Shown in pieces: positions 1 through 6,244 of a stretch of 10,447 nt of DNA; the stretch's first letter is position 1, and each line of letters begins with the position of its first letter. The stretch covers positions 1 through 10,447 of the forward strand of contig JAKSPA010000040.1 of assembly GCA_024405235.1 (NCBI GenBank), in the 5' to 3' direction. The notes below the pieces were generated by a model. It was not told where the DNA came from and did not search any database. It saw nothing but the letters and a program-made list of their open reading frames with translations. Origin of the DNA: Lentisphaeria bacterium. GTDB taxonomy: Bacteria; Verrucomicrobiota; Lentisphaeria; Oligosphaerales; Oligosphaeraceae. Position numbers and translations under genes: made by a program.

Positions 1-558
1 CCCGTCGCCGTTTTCCTTGATATCTACAAAGAGGATACGCCGCTGCGCAGGCTGCTCTTCAAACACTGCTGTTCCGTAAGAGACAAGGCCTTGGAGATTC
101 TCGACACTTGCGGTGCGATTGAAATAGACCGCGAACTCGTGATCGCGGGCGCCATTTTGCATGACATAGGCGTCGGACGATGCCATGCGCCGAGCATCCT
201 CTGCGTCGGCGATGAACCATATATCGCGCACGGAATCATCGGCGGCGAAATCCTTCGCGAATACGGCCGACTGCATGGAATGGATTTGGAGGCCTGCGCA
301 CGGATTTGCGAACGACACACTGGCGCAGGACTGACTCGCGACAATATTGTTTCACAGGCGCTGCCGCTTCCCAGGAGGGATTTTCTGCCAGAGACTCCAG
401 AGGAAAAACTTATCTGCCTGGCTGACAAGTTCTTCTCGAAGTCTGGAGACATGCTGGAGAAATCCCCTGAGAAGGCGCGAGCGTCGCTTGCCAAATTCGG
501 TGCGGATACGCTCGCGAGATATGATGAGATGTGCAGTTTGTTTGGGTTAGGACGCTAA
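1..558 (+). CDS. HD-domain (HDIG-type) metal-dependent hydrolase, 5' end outside window
   Basis: The reading frame is open from the first base, giving 185 visible residues ending in TAA. A TTG at 91 could be mistaken for the start, but the residues before it belong to the domain: the first metal-ligand histidine is encoded at 64-66 (motif KHCCSVRDKALEI). The central HDIG motif follows at 160-171 (AILHDIGVG). Further on are EPYIAHGIIGGEILR, CERHTGAGLT and LADKFFSKSGD, which match the conserved second half of small stand-alone HD proteins of about 180-190 residues. Only a few N-terminal residues are therefore missing. HD proteins are usually soluble phosphohydrolases or nucleotidases using histidine and aspartate ligands; the substrate here is unknown. 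There is no signal peptide in the visible part. The gene converges on the alpha/beta hydrolase gene with a hairpin between them. Family assignment is secure, function is not. Confidence 0.85.
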   Translation, partial: PVAVFLDIYKEDTPLRRLLFKHCCSVRDKALEILDTCGAIEIDRELVIAGAILHDIGVGRCHAPSILCVGDEPYIAHGIIGGEILREYGRLHGMDLEACARICERHTGAGLTRDNIVSQALPLPRRDFLPETPEEKLICLADKFFSKSGDMLEKSPEKARASLAKFGADTLARYDEMCSLFGLGR

Positions 559-564
559 AACGGC

Positions 565-591
565 GCCGTCGAGTTTTGTGGGCTCGACGGC
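565..591. terminator. Candidate bidirectional terminator hairpin between convergent genes
   Basis: A perfect 9-bp stem (GCCGTCGAG at 565-573, CTCGACGGC at 583-591) encloses a 9-base loop. It lies 6 bp after the HD gene's stop and 12 bp beyond the hydrolase stop on the other strand. Read leftward, the stem is followed after a few bases by a TTTT run (reverse of 557-560). Read rightward there is no T tract. Termination is therefore more plausible for the leftward operon, and weak for the HD gene. Confidence 0.5.
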
Positions 592-603
592 TGGCAATCT
601 GCT

Positions 604-1419
604 CTATTTCCGTGCGTTCCAATGGAACAGAAGCAATGGCCGCACATCGTCGAAACCATGCGGATGATGTCCCCAGCAATCACGCTTGAAGATGTAGAAT
701 TTGCTGCCTTGCGTGTCAGCAAATGTCTTTTCGGCCTGTTCGGGAGTCAGCATTTCGTCTGTGACGTACGTGATTTTAGCGCCTGCGTCTTTTAGGCGTG
801 CCTCCAGAACTTCGAAATTCGTCTGCGGAAGGACCGTCTGATCGGCCATGCTGATTGTGGCGAAGAATGGGACGTTTGCTTCGATGAGTGCTTTGGCTGC
901 ATTGACCGGATTGCCTGGATACGCAGCCAGTTCGTCGCGTGTCATGCCATATTGGCCCATTATGTCTTTCAGACGGCTCTCGGCGCTTGGATCGGCGTCG
1001 GAAGCATCGGTCACTGGCGCGTCAAGATAAACGGCGCAGACTCCCTCCGGATGTTCGATCGTGTATCTCATGGAGAAGTATCCTCCCCAGCTCATGCCGA
1101 TCAGATTGGCTTTGGGAGAGAGGCCGAGACCAATCAGCTCGTCCTGGAATTTTCTCATGACGCGGATCCCTTCTGCGCTTGCACGGTACTTATATACATC
1201 CACGTGCGCATGATAGAAGCCGTGCTCGAGAAGCGCGACTGTTCCGACGCGCGGAACGAATGCCTCCGCCCACTGCGTGGTCCATGTCCATCGTCCGTCC
1301 GGAGCAGGGCACGTGGGTTCTACAATCCATGCGTTGCATCCATCCACGACAAAGTGGTGGCGTTTGAATCCATACCATTCATCCACTGGCCAATCCTGCG
1401 GAATTATGACCGTTGACAT
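604..1419 (-). CDS. Alpha/beta hydrolase (putative esterase), substrate unknown
   Basis: This encodes a 271-residue soluble protein with an alpha/beta-hydrolase layout. An oxyanion-type strand, LLEHGFYHAHVDVYKY, lies near residues 63-78. The nucleophile elbow GMSWGG gives Ser110. An acid candidate, Asp193, sits in SMADQTVLP. The C-terminal histidine lies in the WGHHPHGF segment (His251-254; which one is catalytic cannot be told by eye). HHPHG endings are familiar in carbohydrate-esterase-like hydrolases, so an acyl-sugar esterase role is possible, but that is inference. There is no signal peptide or membrane segment, so the protein is probably cytoplasmic. The ATG is supported by an AAGGAG box 8 bases upstream in the 24-bp gap after the Gfo/Idh/MocA gene. 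The two genes are therefore almost certainly cotranscribed, in the order oxidoreductase then hydrolase. Confidence 0.82.
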   Translation of the reverse strand: MSTVIIPQDWPVDEWYGFKRHHFVVDGCNAWIVEPTCPAPDGRWTWTTQWAEAFVPRVGTVALLEHGFYHAHVDVYKYRASAEGIRVMRKFQDELIGLGLSPKANLIGMSWGGYFSMRYTIEHPEGVCAVYLDAPVTDASDADPSAESRLKDIMGQYGMTRDELAAYPGNPVNAAKALIEANVPFFATISMADQTVLPQTNFEVLEARLKDAGAKITYVTDEMLTPEQAEKTFADTQGSKFYIFKRDCWGHHPHGFDDVRPLLLFHWNARK

Positions 1420-1443
1420 TTTGTTGTCTCCTTTTTGTGTGAA

Positions 1444-2469
1444 CTATTCGAAACGAAGGGTGTTGTTGTCGATCACGACTGGTTTGCCGCCCGCCTCGGC
1501 GCTCTTGCTGACTGCTATGCAGGTGAGATGCGCATTGACGGCCGACGCGATGTTGTTTGGTGATTCTCTGTCTTCCTTCAGGCACTCGACAAAGTGTTCG
1601 ACCATGGCAGGGAAGGGGTGTCCATAGACATCGCCCGTCTTCTTGACGCCTGTGTCCAGCGTGAAGTAGTCTGCCTGGCCTTCGAAGCGCTTCAGGAAGA
1701 ACTTGTCGTTGACGATGGTTCCTTTTTCACCGAGAATGCTCAGATTCGCTGTGTATGGAGTGGTTCCGACCAGCGAACACGAGAAGACGCCGATGGCGCC
1801 GTTCGTGAACTGAACCTGCGCTGTTTCGACAGGCGGGTACTCGTAGTAGTCGCCGACCATGATGGACTGCGCCGTGACGCGCTGTATGTCGGCGCCGATG
1901 ATGTGTCGGACCATGTCGACGGAATGGCATCCCGCCAGAATGAATGCGCCTCCTGTCTCTTCCTTGTGCTTCATCCAGCCCTTTCTCTCACGGCCGAACC
2001 AGTAGTCCGTGTTCGCCATAAAGACGCGTCCCAATTCGCCTTCTGCGACAAGGCGTCTCTGCAGTTTGACAAGCGGATTGAAGCGCAGGATGAAGGCGAC
2101 AAGCGTATGAGCCTTCGAACTTTCCGCCGCCTTTAGCAAACGCGGAATGTCCTCTTCCTTTATTGCGATAGGTTTCTCGAGAAAGACGTGCTTGCCTGCC
2201 TGAAGTGCACGAATCGCTTCTTCTGCATGCTGACAGTTCGGCGTGCAAATCGAAACGATGTCCACGCTGTCGTCGTTCAGGATGTCATCAAAGGCCATAT
2301 AGGCCTTGCAGTCCATGCCGAATTCGCTCTGTTTCGCGCGAATGCTCTCCATGCGTCTGCTGCCGATGCCTACGACTTCGCAGTCTGAATTGCGCAGATA
2401 GGCATTGATATGTCCGCTGGATACCCAACCACAACCCCAAACCGCACATCCGTATTTGCCATTTTTCAT
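1444..2469 (-). CDS. Gfo/Idh/MocA-family NAD(P)-dependent oxidoreductase
   Basis: This encodes 341 residues from the ATG at 2469. An in-frame ATG 30 bases earlier lacks a ribosome binding site, while 2469 has a perfect AGGAGG 7 bases upstream. The N-terminal Rossmann fold carries the dinucleotide-binding loop WGCGWVSSGH (residues 11-20). The family signature EKPIA is at 98-102, with the catalytic-type Lys99. In the C-terminal domain, GCHSVDMVRH (180-189) matches the family's G-x-H-x-x-D motif (His182, Asp185). Length is typical of the family. Members oxidise or reduce hydroxyls on sugars, inositols or related compounds; the substrate cannot be read from sequence. It is the first gene of a leftward operon with the downstream esterase-like hydrolase. 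I found no convincing promoter within the 170 bp upstream. It looks intact and has codon use like its neighbours. Confidence 0.9.
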   Translation of the reverse strand: MKNGKYGCAVWGCGWVSSGHINAYLRNSDCEVVGIGSRRMESIRAKQSEFGMDCKAYMAFDDILNDDSVDIVSICTPNCQHAEEAIRALQAGKHVFLEKPIAIKEEDIPRLLKAAESSKAHTLVAFILRFNPLVKLQRRLVAEGELGRVFMANTDYWFGRERKGWMKHKEETGGAFILAGCHSVDMVRHIIGADIQRVTAQSIMVGDYYEYPPVETAQVQFTNGAIGVFSCSLVGTTPYTANLSILGEKGTIVNDKFFLKRFEGQADYFTLDTGVKKTGDVYGHPFPAMVEHFVECLKEDRESPNNIASAVNAHLTCIAVSKSAEAGGKPVVIDNNTLRFE

Positions 2470-2476
2470 AAGAAAT

Positions 2477-2482
2477 CCTCCT
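2477..2482 (-). promoter_or_regulatory. Shine-Dalgarno site fixing the oxidoreductase start
   Basis: CCTCCT on the top strand reads AGGAGG on the gene's strand, 7 bases before the ATG at 2469. It makes that ATG the likely start, not the upstream in-frame ATG at 2499, which has no comparable site. Confidence 0.8.
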
Positions 2483-2570
2483 GTTTTGAAAAACGACATA
2501 ACATAGCCTTGATTTGGTAGGACGGCGCTTCAAAGACAATATTGCTCTAAGGAGAACCTTGCGCTATCTG

Positions 2571-2640
2571 CCGTTCCCGTCCCCCGTCCGCCCCTCTTTG
2601 TCTCTTTGTCTCTCGTCTCACAGGCCCACATCTCTCTCCC
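2571..2640. repeat. Pyrimidine-rich simple-sequence tract
   Basis: About 70 bp of strongly C/T-rich top strand lie in the non-coding gap between the oxidoreductase and four-helix-bundle genes. It holds an 8-bp tandem duplication (CTCTTTGT twice, 2594-2609) and several degenerate CCGTC/CCCGT words. No gene or promoter is evident in it. It is the left flank of the candidate cassette described below. Confidence 0.65.
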
Positions 2641-2643
2641 GAC

Positions 2644-3387
2644 TTACCCTACGCTTCGCGTTCCATTACATTCGGGATAAGCAGTGCAACTCCAAAAGGG
2701 TTTCCCTGCGTTTCTTCCTTTTTGGGCAAGCACTTTGTGCATGACTTTTCCGCAGATGGGACATAAAGGGGCATTCCCTTGCTCAATTTGGGATTCTCTT
2801 GCCTCAATTCGCACTTTACTCAAACGCTCTGTAAAGCCTCCGTTTTCCCTAAAATCATCACCGATGGTTTTCATCTGACGATAAAGCAATTTACATACTT
2901 GTTCAATAACGATTAGAATAGAGTTGGCAGCTATTATAGGATCGTCCGCCTCCAGCCATCTTTCAAAACGCTTTCGCATTGCACAGATATATATTCCATA
3001 GTCATGTCTGGCATTATCGCATACGTCACCTTCATAGCGATCTAAAAGCATTGATTTCAATTCCATCGCCCTGTCGTCATCTACAGACCACGGTATCTTC
3101 TTTTCTTCAATAAGAAATGCTTCGAAATCACCAGCTAGTTCATTTAGTGACCCTTTTGCAACATCATAAAGACGTAGTTCAGTCTCACGACTTGTACCTC
3201 CACGCGAGGAGCCTTCCACTATGTTCTGACGTGCCGCACGTGCTGCGCCTGTCATCTGTCCACTAGTTTTCTCCAATGAATCGTTGTCGTGATTAAAATT
3301 TCTCGAACAAAATAGAGTTGTTGCGTGATAGATGAGACAAGTGTATGCAGACGGCAGACGGCAGACGGCGTGGGACCAAGGGACCAA
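2644..3387 (-). CDS. Four helix bundle protein with suffix domain and C-terminal C4 zinc finger; start uncertain
   Basis: This encodes up to 247 residues. Residues about 13-95 match the four-helix-bundle family related to 23S rRNA intervening-sequence proteins and to the Avd fold, through IYHATTLFCSR, GQMTGAARAARQNIVEGS and GTSRETELRL. Residues about 145-198 match the 'suffix' domain found after such bundles (PIIAANSILIVIEQVCKLL, ENGGFTERL). The C-terminus is a topoisomerase-type zinc finger with Cys209, Cys212, Cys234 and Cys240 (CPICG, FWSC, YPEC). Nucleic-acid binding is therefore plausible; the biological role of the family is unknown. The only available start is a TTG at 3387 with no ribosome binding site, and the first 13 or so residues are encoded by short tandem repeats. 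The true start may be lost, making this a 5'-damaged gene. GC is clearly lower than in flanking genes, suggesting acquisition. Confidence 0.75.
   Translation of the reverse strand: MVPWSHAVCRLPSAYTCLIYHATTLFCSRNFNHDNDSLEKTSGQMTGAARAARQNIVEGSSRGGTSRETELRLYDVAKGSLNELAGDFEAFLIEEKKIPWSVDDDRAMELKSMLLDRYEGDVCDNARHDYGIYICAMRKRFERWLEADDPIIAANSILIVIEQVCKLLYRQMKTIGDDFRENGGFTERLSKVRIEARESQIEQGNAPLCPICGKVMHKVLAQKGRNAGKPFWSCTAYPECNGTRSVG
3347..3367. repeat. Heptamer tandem repeat, GCAGACG x3
   Basis: Three perfect back-to-back copies of GCAGACG are followed by a partial GCG. They overlap codons 7-14 of the longest possible four-helix-bundle reading frame, where they encode repeat-derived residues unlike the family's N-terminus. 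Confidence 0.9.
3372..3387. repeat. Octamer tandem repeat, GGGACCAA x2
   Basis: Two perfect copies of GGGACCAA are followed by GAGG. This is the right-hand partner of the 8-bp repeat at 2593-2612, in opposite orientation. Confidence 0.85.
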
Positions 3388-3477
3388 GAGGTGGGGCCGT
3401 GGGGTGAGTTTTTTCTAAAAAAAACATGAAAAAGCTAGCAATCCGTATTTCAATGGTTATATTTTTTGCGCGCCTAT

Positions 3478-3532
3478 ATGCGCAAATGCGCATGTAGTTT
3501 CTGGTTAATCACGCAAATCTTTGCGCATTTGC
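3478..3532. promoter_or_regulatory. Cluster of TGCGCA words and an 11-bp inverted repeat: candidate operator
   Basis: TGCGCA occurs at 3479-3484, 3487-3492 and 3522-3527. The word GCAAATGCGCA at 3482-3492 is repeated exactly in inverted orientation as TGCGCATTTGC at 3522-3532, with centres about 40 bp apart, close to four helical turns. The first site sits in a near-palindrome, ATGCGC-AAAT-GCGCAT (3478-3493). The cluster ends just upstream of the predicted -35 box of the regulator gene. Autoregulation by the DeoR-family protein encoded next door is the natural inference, unproven. Confidence 0.5.
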
Positions 3533-3538
3533 TTAATA

Positions 3539-3567
3539 TTAACAACTTCTAAACAGTCGGATACACT
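3539..3567 (+). promoter_or_regulatory. Predicted sigma70-type promoter of the regulator-E2-E3-E1 operon
   Basis: TTAACA (3539-3544, five of six consensus bases) and TACACT (3562-3567, four of six) are separated by 17 bp. This would start transcription near 3574 and leave a leader of about 45 bases before the DeoR-family gene. It is the best promoter I can find in the divergent region, and the operator-like repeats end 7 bp upstream of its -35 box. Confidence 0.5.
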
Positions 3568-3619
3568 GCTTGAATTTTGTGCGCTAATTCGTTGGCTCGC
3601 AAGATGTTTTTGAAGAATC

Positions 3620-4393
3620 ATGAGTAACCGTCCACGCCAATTGACAACCGAGCGCGAGCAGCAGATATTGGAAATGCTGTCGGGTGTGGAGGCGTTGTCT
3701 GTCGGCGAATTGGCGAAAGGTCTTGGGGTCAGCGAGGCCACGATCCGCCGTGATCTGTCTTCCATGTCGGGGCGTGGGTTGCTGAACCGCTACCATGGCG
3801 GCGCGACATTGAGCAGCACGAAAGTGAACGAGCAGATGTTCAGCGACAAGGAGAATCTGCTGAGCGACGAGAAGCGTCGCATAGCGCTTGCCGCGCTTTC
3901 GCTGATAGAAGATCGCGACAAGATATACCTTGATGGCGGCAGCACCACGTTGTATCTTGCAAAACTGCTTGAACGCAAGCGGGATCTGACTGTGGTGACC
4001 AATTCGCTCATGGCAGCGATGATTCTGATGGAATCGCGTCATCGCATGATTTTGGTCGGAGGCGAATTCCGTGCGTTGTCGCGGACGCTTGTTGGACCGC
4101 TTACGGCATCCATATTGGAGAATATATCTGTGGACAAGGCATTTATGGGAACTATGGGATTGACTTTATCCGAGGGGCTTTCCACGAGTGATGCGAGCGA
4201 GGCGTTCACGAAACGTCTTGTGATGAAGCGTGCAGGGCAGGTGATTCTGCTGGTAGATCACTCGAAATTGGGAACGAATTCTTTCATCAACACCGGCAGC
4301 GCGGGCGATGTGGACACGCTTGTCACCGACGCCGTCAGTGAAAATTTCCGTAAACGTTTAGAAGAACTAGGTACCAAAGTAATCATTGCCTAA
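3620..4393 (+). CDS. DeoR-family transcriptional regulator
   Basis: This encodes 257 residues, the normal length for the family. The N-terminal winged helix-turn-helix spans about residues 8-62, with the recognition part LSVGELAKGLGVSEATIRRD (26-45) followed by the wing signature LLNRYHGGA. The C-terminal effector domain carries YLDGGSTTLYLA (103-114), TNSLMA, LVGGEF and GLSTSDASEA, the usual features of the sugar-phosphate-sensing fold. Such proteins are mostly repressors released by phosphorylated sugars. The ATG has only a weak purine-rich stretch (GAAG) before it, so translation may be modest. The gene ends 15 bp before the E2 start and is preceded by a promoter and candidate operator. 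It therefore probably controls itself and the dehydrogenase operon. The effector and the binding site are inference. Confidence 0.9.
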   Translation: MSNRPRQLTTEREQQILEMLSGVEALSVGELAKGLGVSEATIRRDLSSMSGRGLLNRYHGGATLSSTKVNEQMFSDKENLLSDEKRRIALAALSLIEDRDKIYLDGGSTTLYLAKLLERKRDLTVVTNSLMAAMILMESRHRMILVGGEFRALSRTLVGPLTASILENISVDKAFMGTMGLTLSEGLSTSDASEAFTKRLVMKRAGQVILLVDHSKLGTNSFINTGSAGDVDTLVTDAVSENFRKRLEELGTKVIIA

Positions 4394-4408
4394 AAGGAGA
4401 AACAAAAG

Positions 4409-6127
4409 ATGGCAACTGCAATCGTAATGCCGAAAGCCGGCAATTCTGTTGAAGAATGCGTCATGGGCGAGTGGAAAGTGAAGGTCGGTGACACCGTGAA
4501 GAAGGGTGATGTCATTGCCAACGCTGAAACCGACAAGACATCCGTTGACATTGAAGCCACGGCAGAAGGAGTCGTGTTGGCTCTCTTCGCCAATCCAGGC
4601 GATCTTATTCCCGTTCTGACCAACATCTGCGCAGTCGGCGCCGCTGGCGAAGATGCAGCCGCATTGGCCCCCAACGCCGCTGCCGCCGCCGCACCTGCTC
4701 CTGCCGCCGCTCCTGCTCCTGCCGCTCCTGCCGCCGCTCCCGCCGCTCCTGCAGCAGCCGCTGCTCCTGCAGCGCTTCCTGCTGGCGTAGAGGCAATTGT
4801 CATGCCGAAGGCTGGCAATTCTGTTGAAGAATGCATCCTCAGCGGATGGCGCATCAAGGTCGGTGACACAATCAAGAAGGGCGACATCATCGCCGATGCA
4901 GAGACCGACAAGACCTCCATCGAAGTCGAGGCGACTGCCGAAGGCACCGTTCTGGCGCTCATGGGCGAAGCTGGCGAACTCATTCCCGTTCTGAAGAACA
5001 TCTGCCTGGTCGGCCCTGCCGGAACTGACGTTTCCGCATGCCTGAATGCCGCACCAGCCGCCGCTCCCGCAGCCGCCGCTGCACCTGTTGTCGCAGGCGC
5101 TCCACTCTCTCCGCGCGCTAAGAAATTCGTCGCCGAGCATCCATTCGTCATGGGCGCAATCGGTGGCAGCGGCGCTCAGGGCCGCATCATCGAGGCCGAC
5201 GTCATGGCCGCCTATCAGACCAGCCCGCATCTGACTCCCGCCGCCGCCGCAATGGTCGCCGCAGGCGCCAAGGCTCCCGCGAAGGGCACTGGCTGCAATG
5301 GTGAGATCACCGTCGAAGACATCGAGCACTTCGCGAAGGGCATCACCGCGCCCGCAGCAGCTCCCGCGGCGGCACCTGCCGCCGAGGCACCGAAGGCCGC
5401 CGCTCCTGCTCCTGCCGCAGGCGAAGATGTCATCACCGAAAAGCCCTTCAGCCGCATTCGTGGCGTCATCGCGAAGCGTCTTCAGGAGTCCCTGCAGACC
5501 ATGGCTCAGTACACGCTCAACTGCGAGGCCGACGTCACTGGCCTCCTGAAGCTGCGTGCGAAGATCAAGGCCGCAGGCGAGAAGCTCGGTCTGGCCAACA
5601 TCAACATCGGCGACATGATCATGTTCGCCGTCATCAAGACCCTGCAGCAGGTTCCCGAACTGAACGGCGAGTTCGCCAACAACGTCGTCAAACTGCACAG
5701 CGCTGTCAACATGGGCTTCGCCTGCGATACTCCCAAGGGCCTGCTGGTTCCCGTTCTGCATCACTCCGACAAGATGACTCTCGCCGAGATGTGCAAGCAG
5801 GTCAAGGCTCTGGCCAAATCCGCCAACGCCGGCAATCTGGCTCCCGATCTGATGAGCGGCGCCACCTTCACCGTCTCCGATCCCGGTTCCTTCAGAATCA
5901 TCAACTTCACGCCCGTCATCTCCTCCCCGCAGATCGCGACGCTCGGCGTCGGCAAGACTCTCCTGCGTCCTGTCCGCCAGGCCGACGGCACCATCGCCTA
6001 TCGTGACTACATGCAGTTCTCGCTGACCATGAACCACATGGTCGTCGACGGCGCTCCTGGCGCACGTTTCCTGCAGGCTCTCTGCGCGAACATCGAGAAC
6101 TTCGAACTCATCTGCATCGCAAAATAG
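4409..6127 (+). CDS. Dihydrolipoyl acyltransferase (E2) of a 2-oxoacid dehydrogenase complex, two lipoyl domains
   Basis: This encodes 572 residues and forms the core of the complex, transferring the acyl group from lipoyl-lysine to CoA. Two lipoyl domains (about 1-78 and 127-205) carry lipoylation lysines Lys43 and Lys168, each in ETDKTS. Three Ala/Pro-rich swinging linkers follow the lipoyl domains and precede the core (about 88-125, 212-232, 313-338). A peripheral-subunit-binding domain lies at about 232-270 (LSPRAKKFVAEH, AQGRIIEADVMAAY). A second, degenerate copy appears at 275-310 (LTPAAAAMVAAG, KGTGCNGEITVEDIEHFA). The catalytic domain (about 345-572) ends with NHMVVDGAPGARFL, giving His543 and Asp547; asparagine replaces the usual aspartate before the histidine. 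AAGGAG lies 9 bases before the ATG. Pyruvate is the likely substrate because this is a complete stand-alone operon, but branched-chain or acetoin activity cannot be excluded. Confidence 0.92.
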   Translation: MATAIVMPKAGNSVEECVMGEWKVKVGDTVKKGDVIANAETDKTSVDIEATAEGVVLALFANPGDLIPVLTNICAVGAAGEDAAALAPNAAAAAAPAPAAAPAPAAPAAAPAAPAAAAAPAALPAGVEAIVMPKAGNSVEECILSGWRIKVGDTIKKGDIIADAETDKTSIEVEATAEGTVLALMGEAGELIPVLKNICLVGPAGTDVSACLNAAPAAAPAAAAAPVVAGAPLSPRAKKFVAEHPFVMGAIGGSGAQGRIIEADVMAAYQTSPHLTPAAAAMVAAGAKAPAKGTGCNGEITVEDIEHFAKGITAPAAAPAAAPAAEAPKAAAPAPAAGEDVITEKPFSRIRGVIAKRLQESLQTMAQYTLNCEADVTGLLKLRAKIKAAGEKLGLANINIGDMIMFAVIKTLQQVPELNGEFANNVVKLHSAVNMGFACDTPKGLLVPVLHHSDKMTLAEMCKQVKALAKSANAGNLAPDLMSGATFTVSDPGSFRIINFTPVISSPQIATLGVGKTLLRPVRQADGTIAYRDYMQFSLTMNHMVVDGAPGARFLQALCANIENFELICIAK

Positions 6128-6232
6128 AATTACGATGCCGAAAGGCCCTGGCGTGCAGATGATTCAGTTGTTTCATCGGCCGCCATGGACCATACGGTAG
6201 AATTTCCTTACCAATCAAACCAATCAACCAAA

Positions 6233-6237
6233 AGAGG
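6233..6237 (+). promoter_or_regulatory. Shine-Dalgarno site fixing the E3 start
   Basis: AGAGG lies 7 bases before the ATG at 6245. The in-frame ATG at 6185 has no such site and would add 20 residues ahead of the FAD-binding strand, so 6245 is the likely start. The 117-bp E2-E3 gap otherwise holds a small GCC-GAAA-GGC hairpin (6137-6146) and two direct copies of CCAATCAA (6211-6218, 6220-6227). Confidence 0.7.
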
Positions 6238-6244
6238 TAGTACA

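Larger units (their letters stand above)
2593..3391. mobile_element. Candidate repeat-bounded cassette carrying the four-helix-bundle gene
   Basis: On the bottom strand, 2612-2593 reads GAGACAAAGAGACAAAGAGG. On the top strand, 3372-3391 reads GGGACCAAGGGACCAAGAGG. The two agree at 16 of 20 positions, share an 8-bp internal period (GRGACMAA twice, then GAGG), and both point outward from the gene between them. Both continue outward into G-rich sequence. The enclosed gene has visibly lower GC than its neighbours. There is no transposase, and no target-site duplication that I can see. Low-complexity sequence can give such a match by chance, so this is a hypothesis and not a recognised element type. 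Confidence 0.3.

Noticed and set aside
2644..3387. Diversity-generating retroelement, because the four-helix bundle resembles Avd
   Set aside because: There is no reverse transcriptase and no template/variable repeat pair in the window.
3340..3410. CRISPR-like array
   Set aside because: The repeats are contiguous 7- and 8-bp units without spacers and no cas genes are present.
3293..3493. Bottom-strand 66-residue frame starting at an ATG at 3493, possibly the real N-terminus of the four-helix-bundle gene after a frameshift in the repeats
   Set aside because: Its residues bear no resemblance to the family's N-terminal sequence and it covers the promoter and operator region. The shared LPSA arises only because the tandem repeat reads similarly in more than one frame.
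3426..3497. Small top-strand frame of 23 residues beginning MKKLAIRISMVIFFARLYAQ, resembling a signal or leader peptide
   Set aside because: It has no ribosome binding site, lies upstream of the predicted promoter, and its 3' part is the TGCGCA operator cluster. It is probably a chance frame.
4367..6037. Long 556-residue bottom-strand frame opposite the E2 gene
   Set aside because: It is the mirror of a high-GC, Ala/Pro-rich coding region; the top-strand frame carries every expected E2 motif.
6185..6244. 20-residue N-terminal extension of E3 from the ATG at 6185
   Set aside because: There is no ribosome binding site before it; AGAGG before 6245 and the position of the FAD motif favour the shorter protein.
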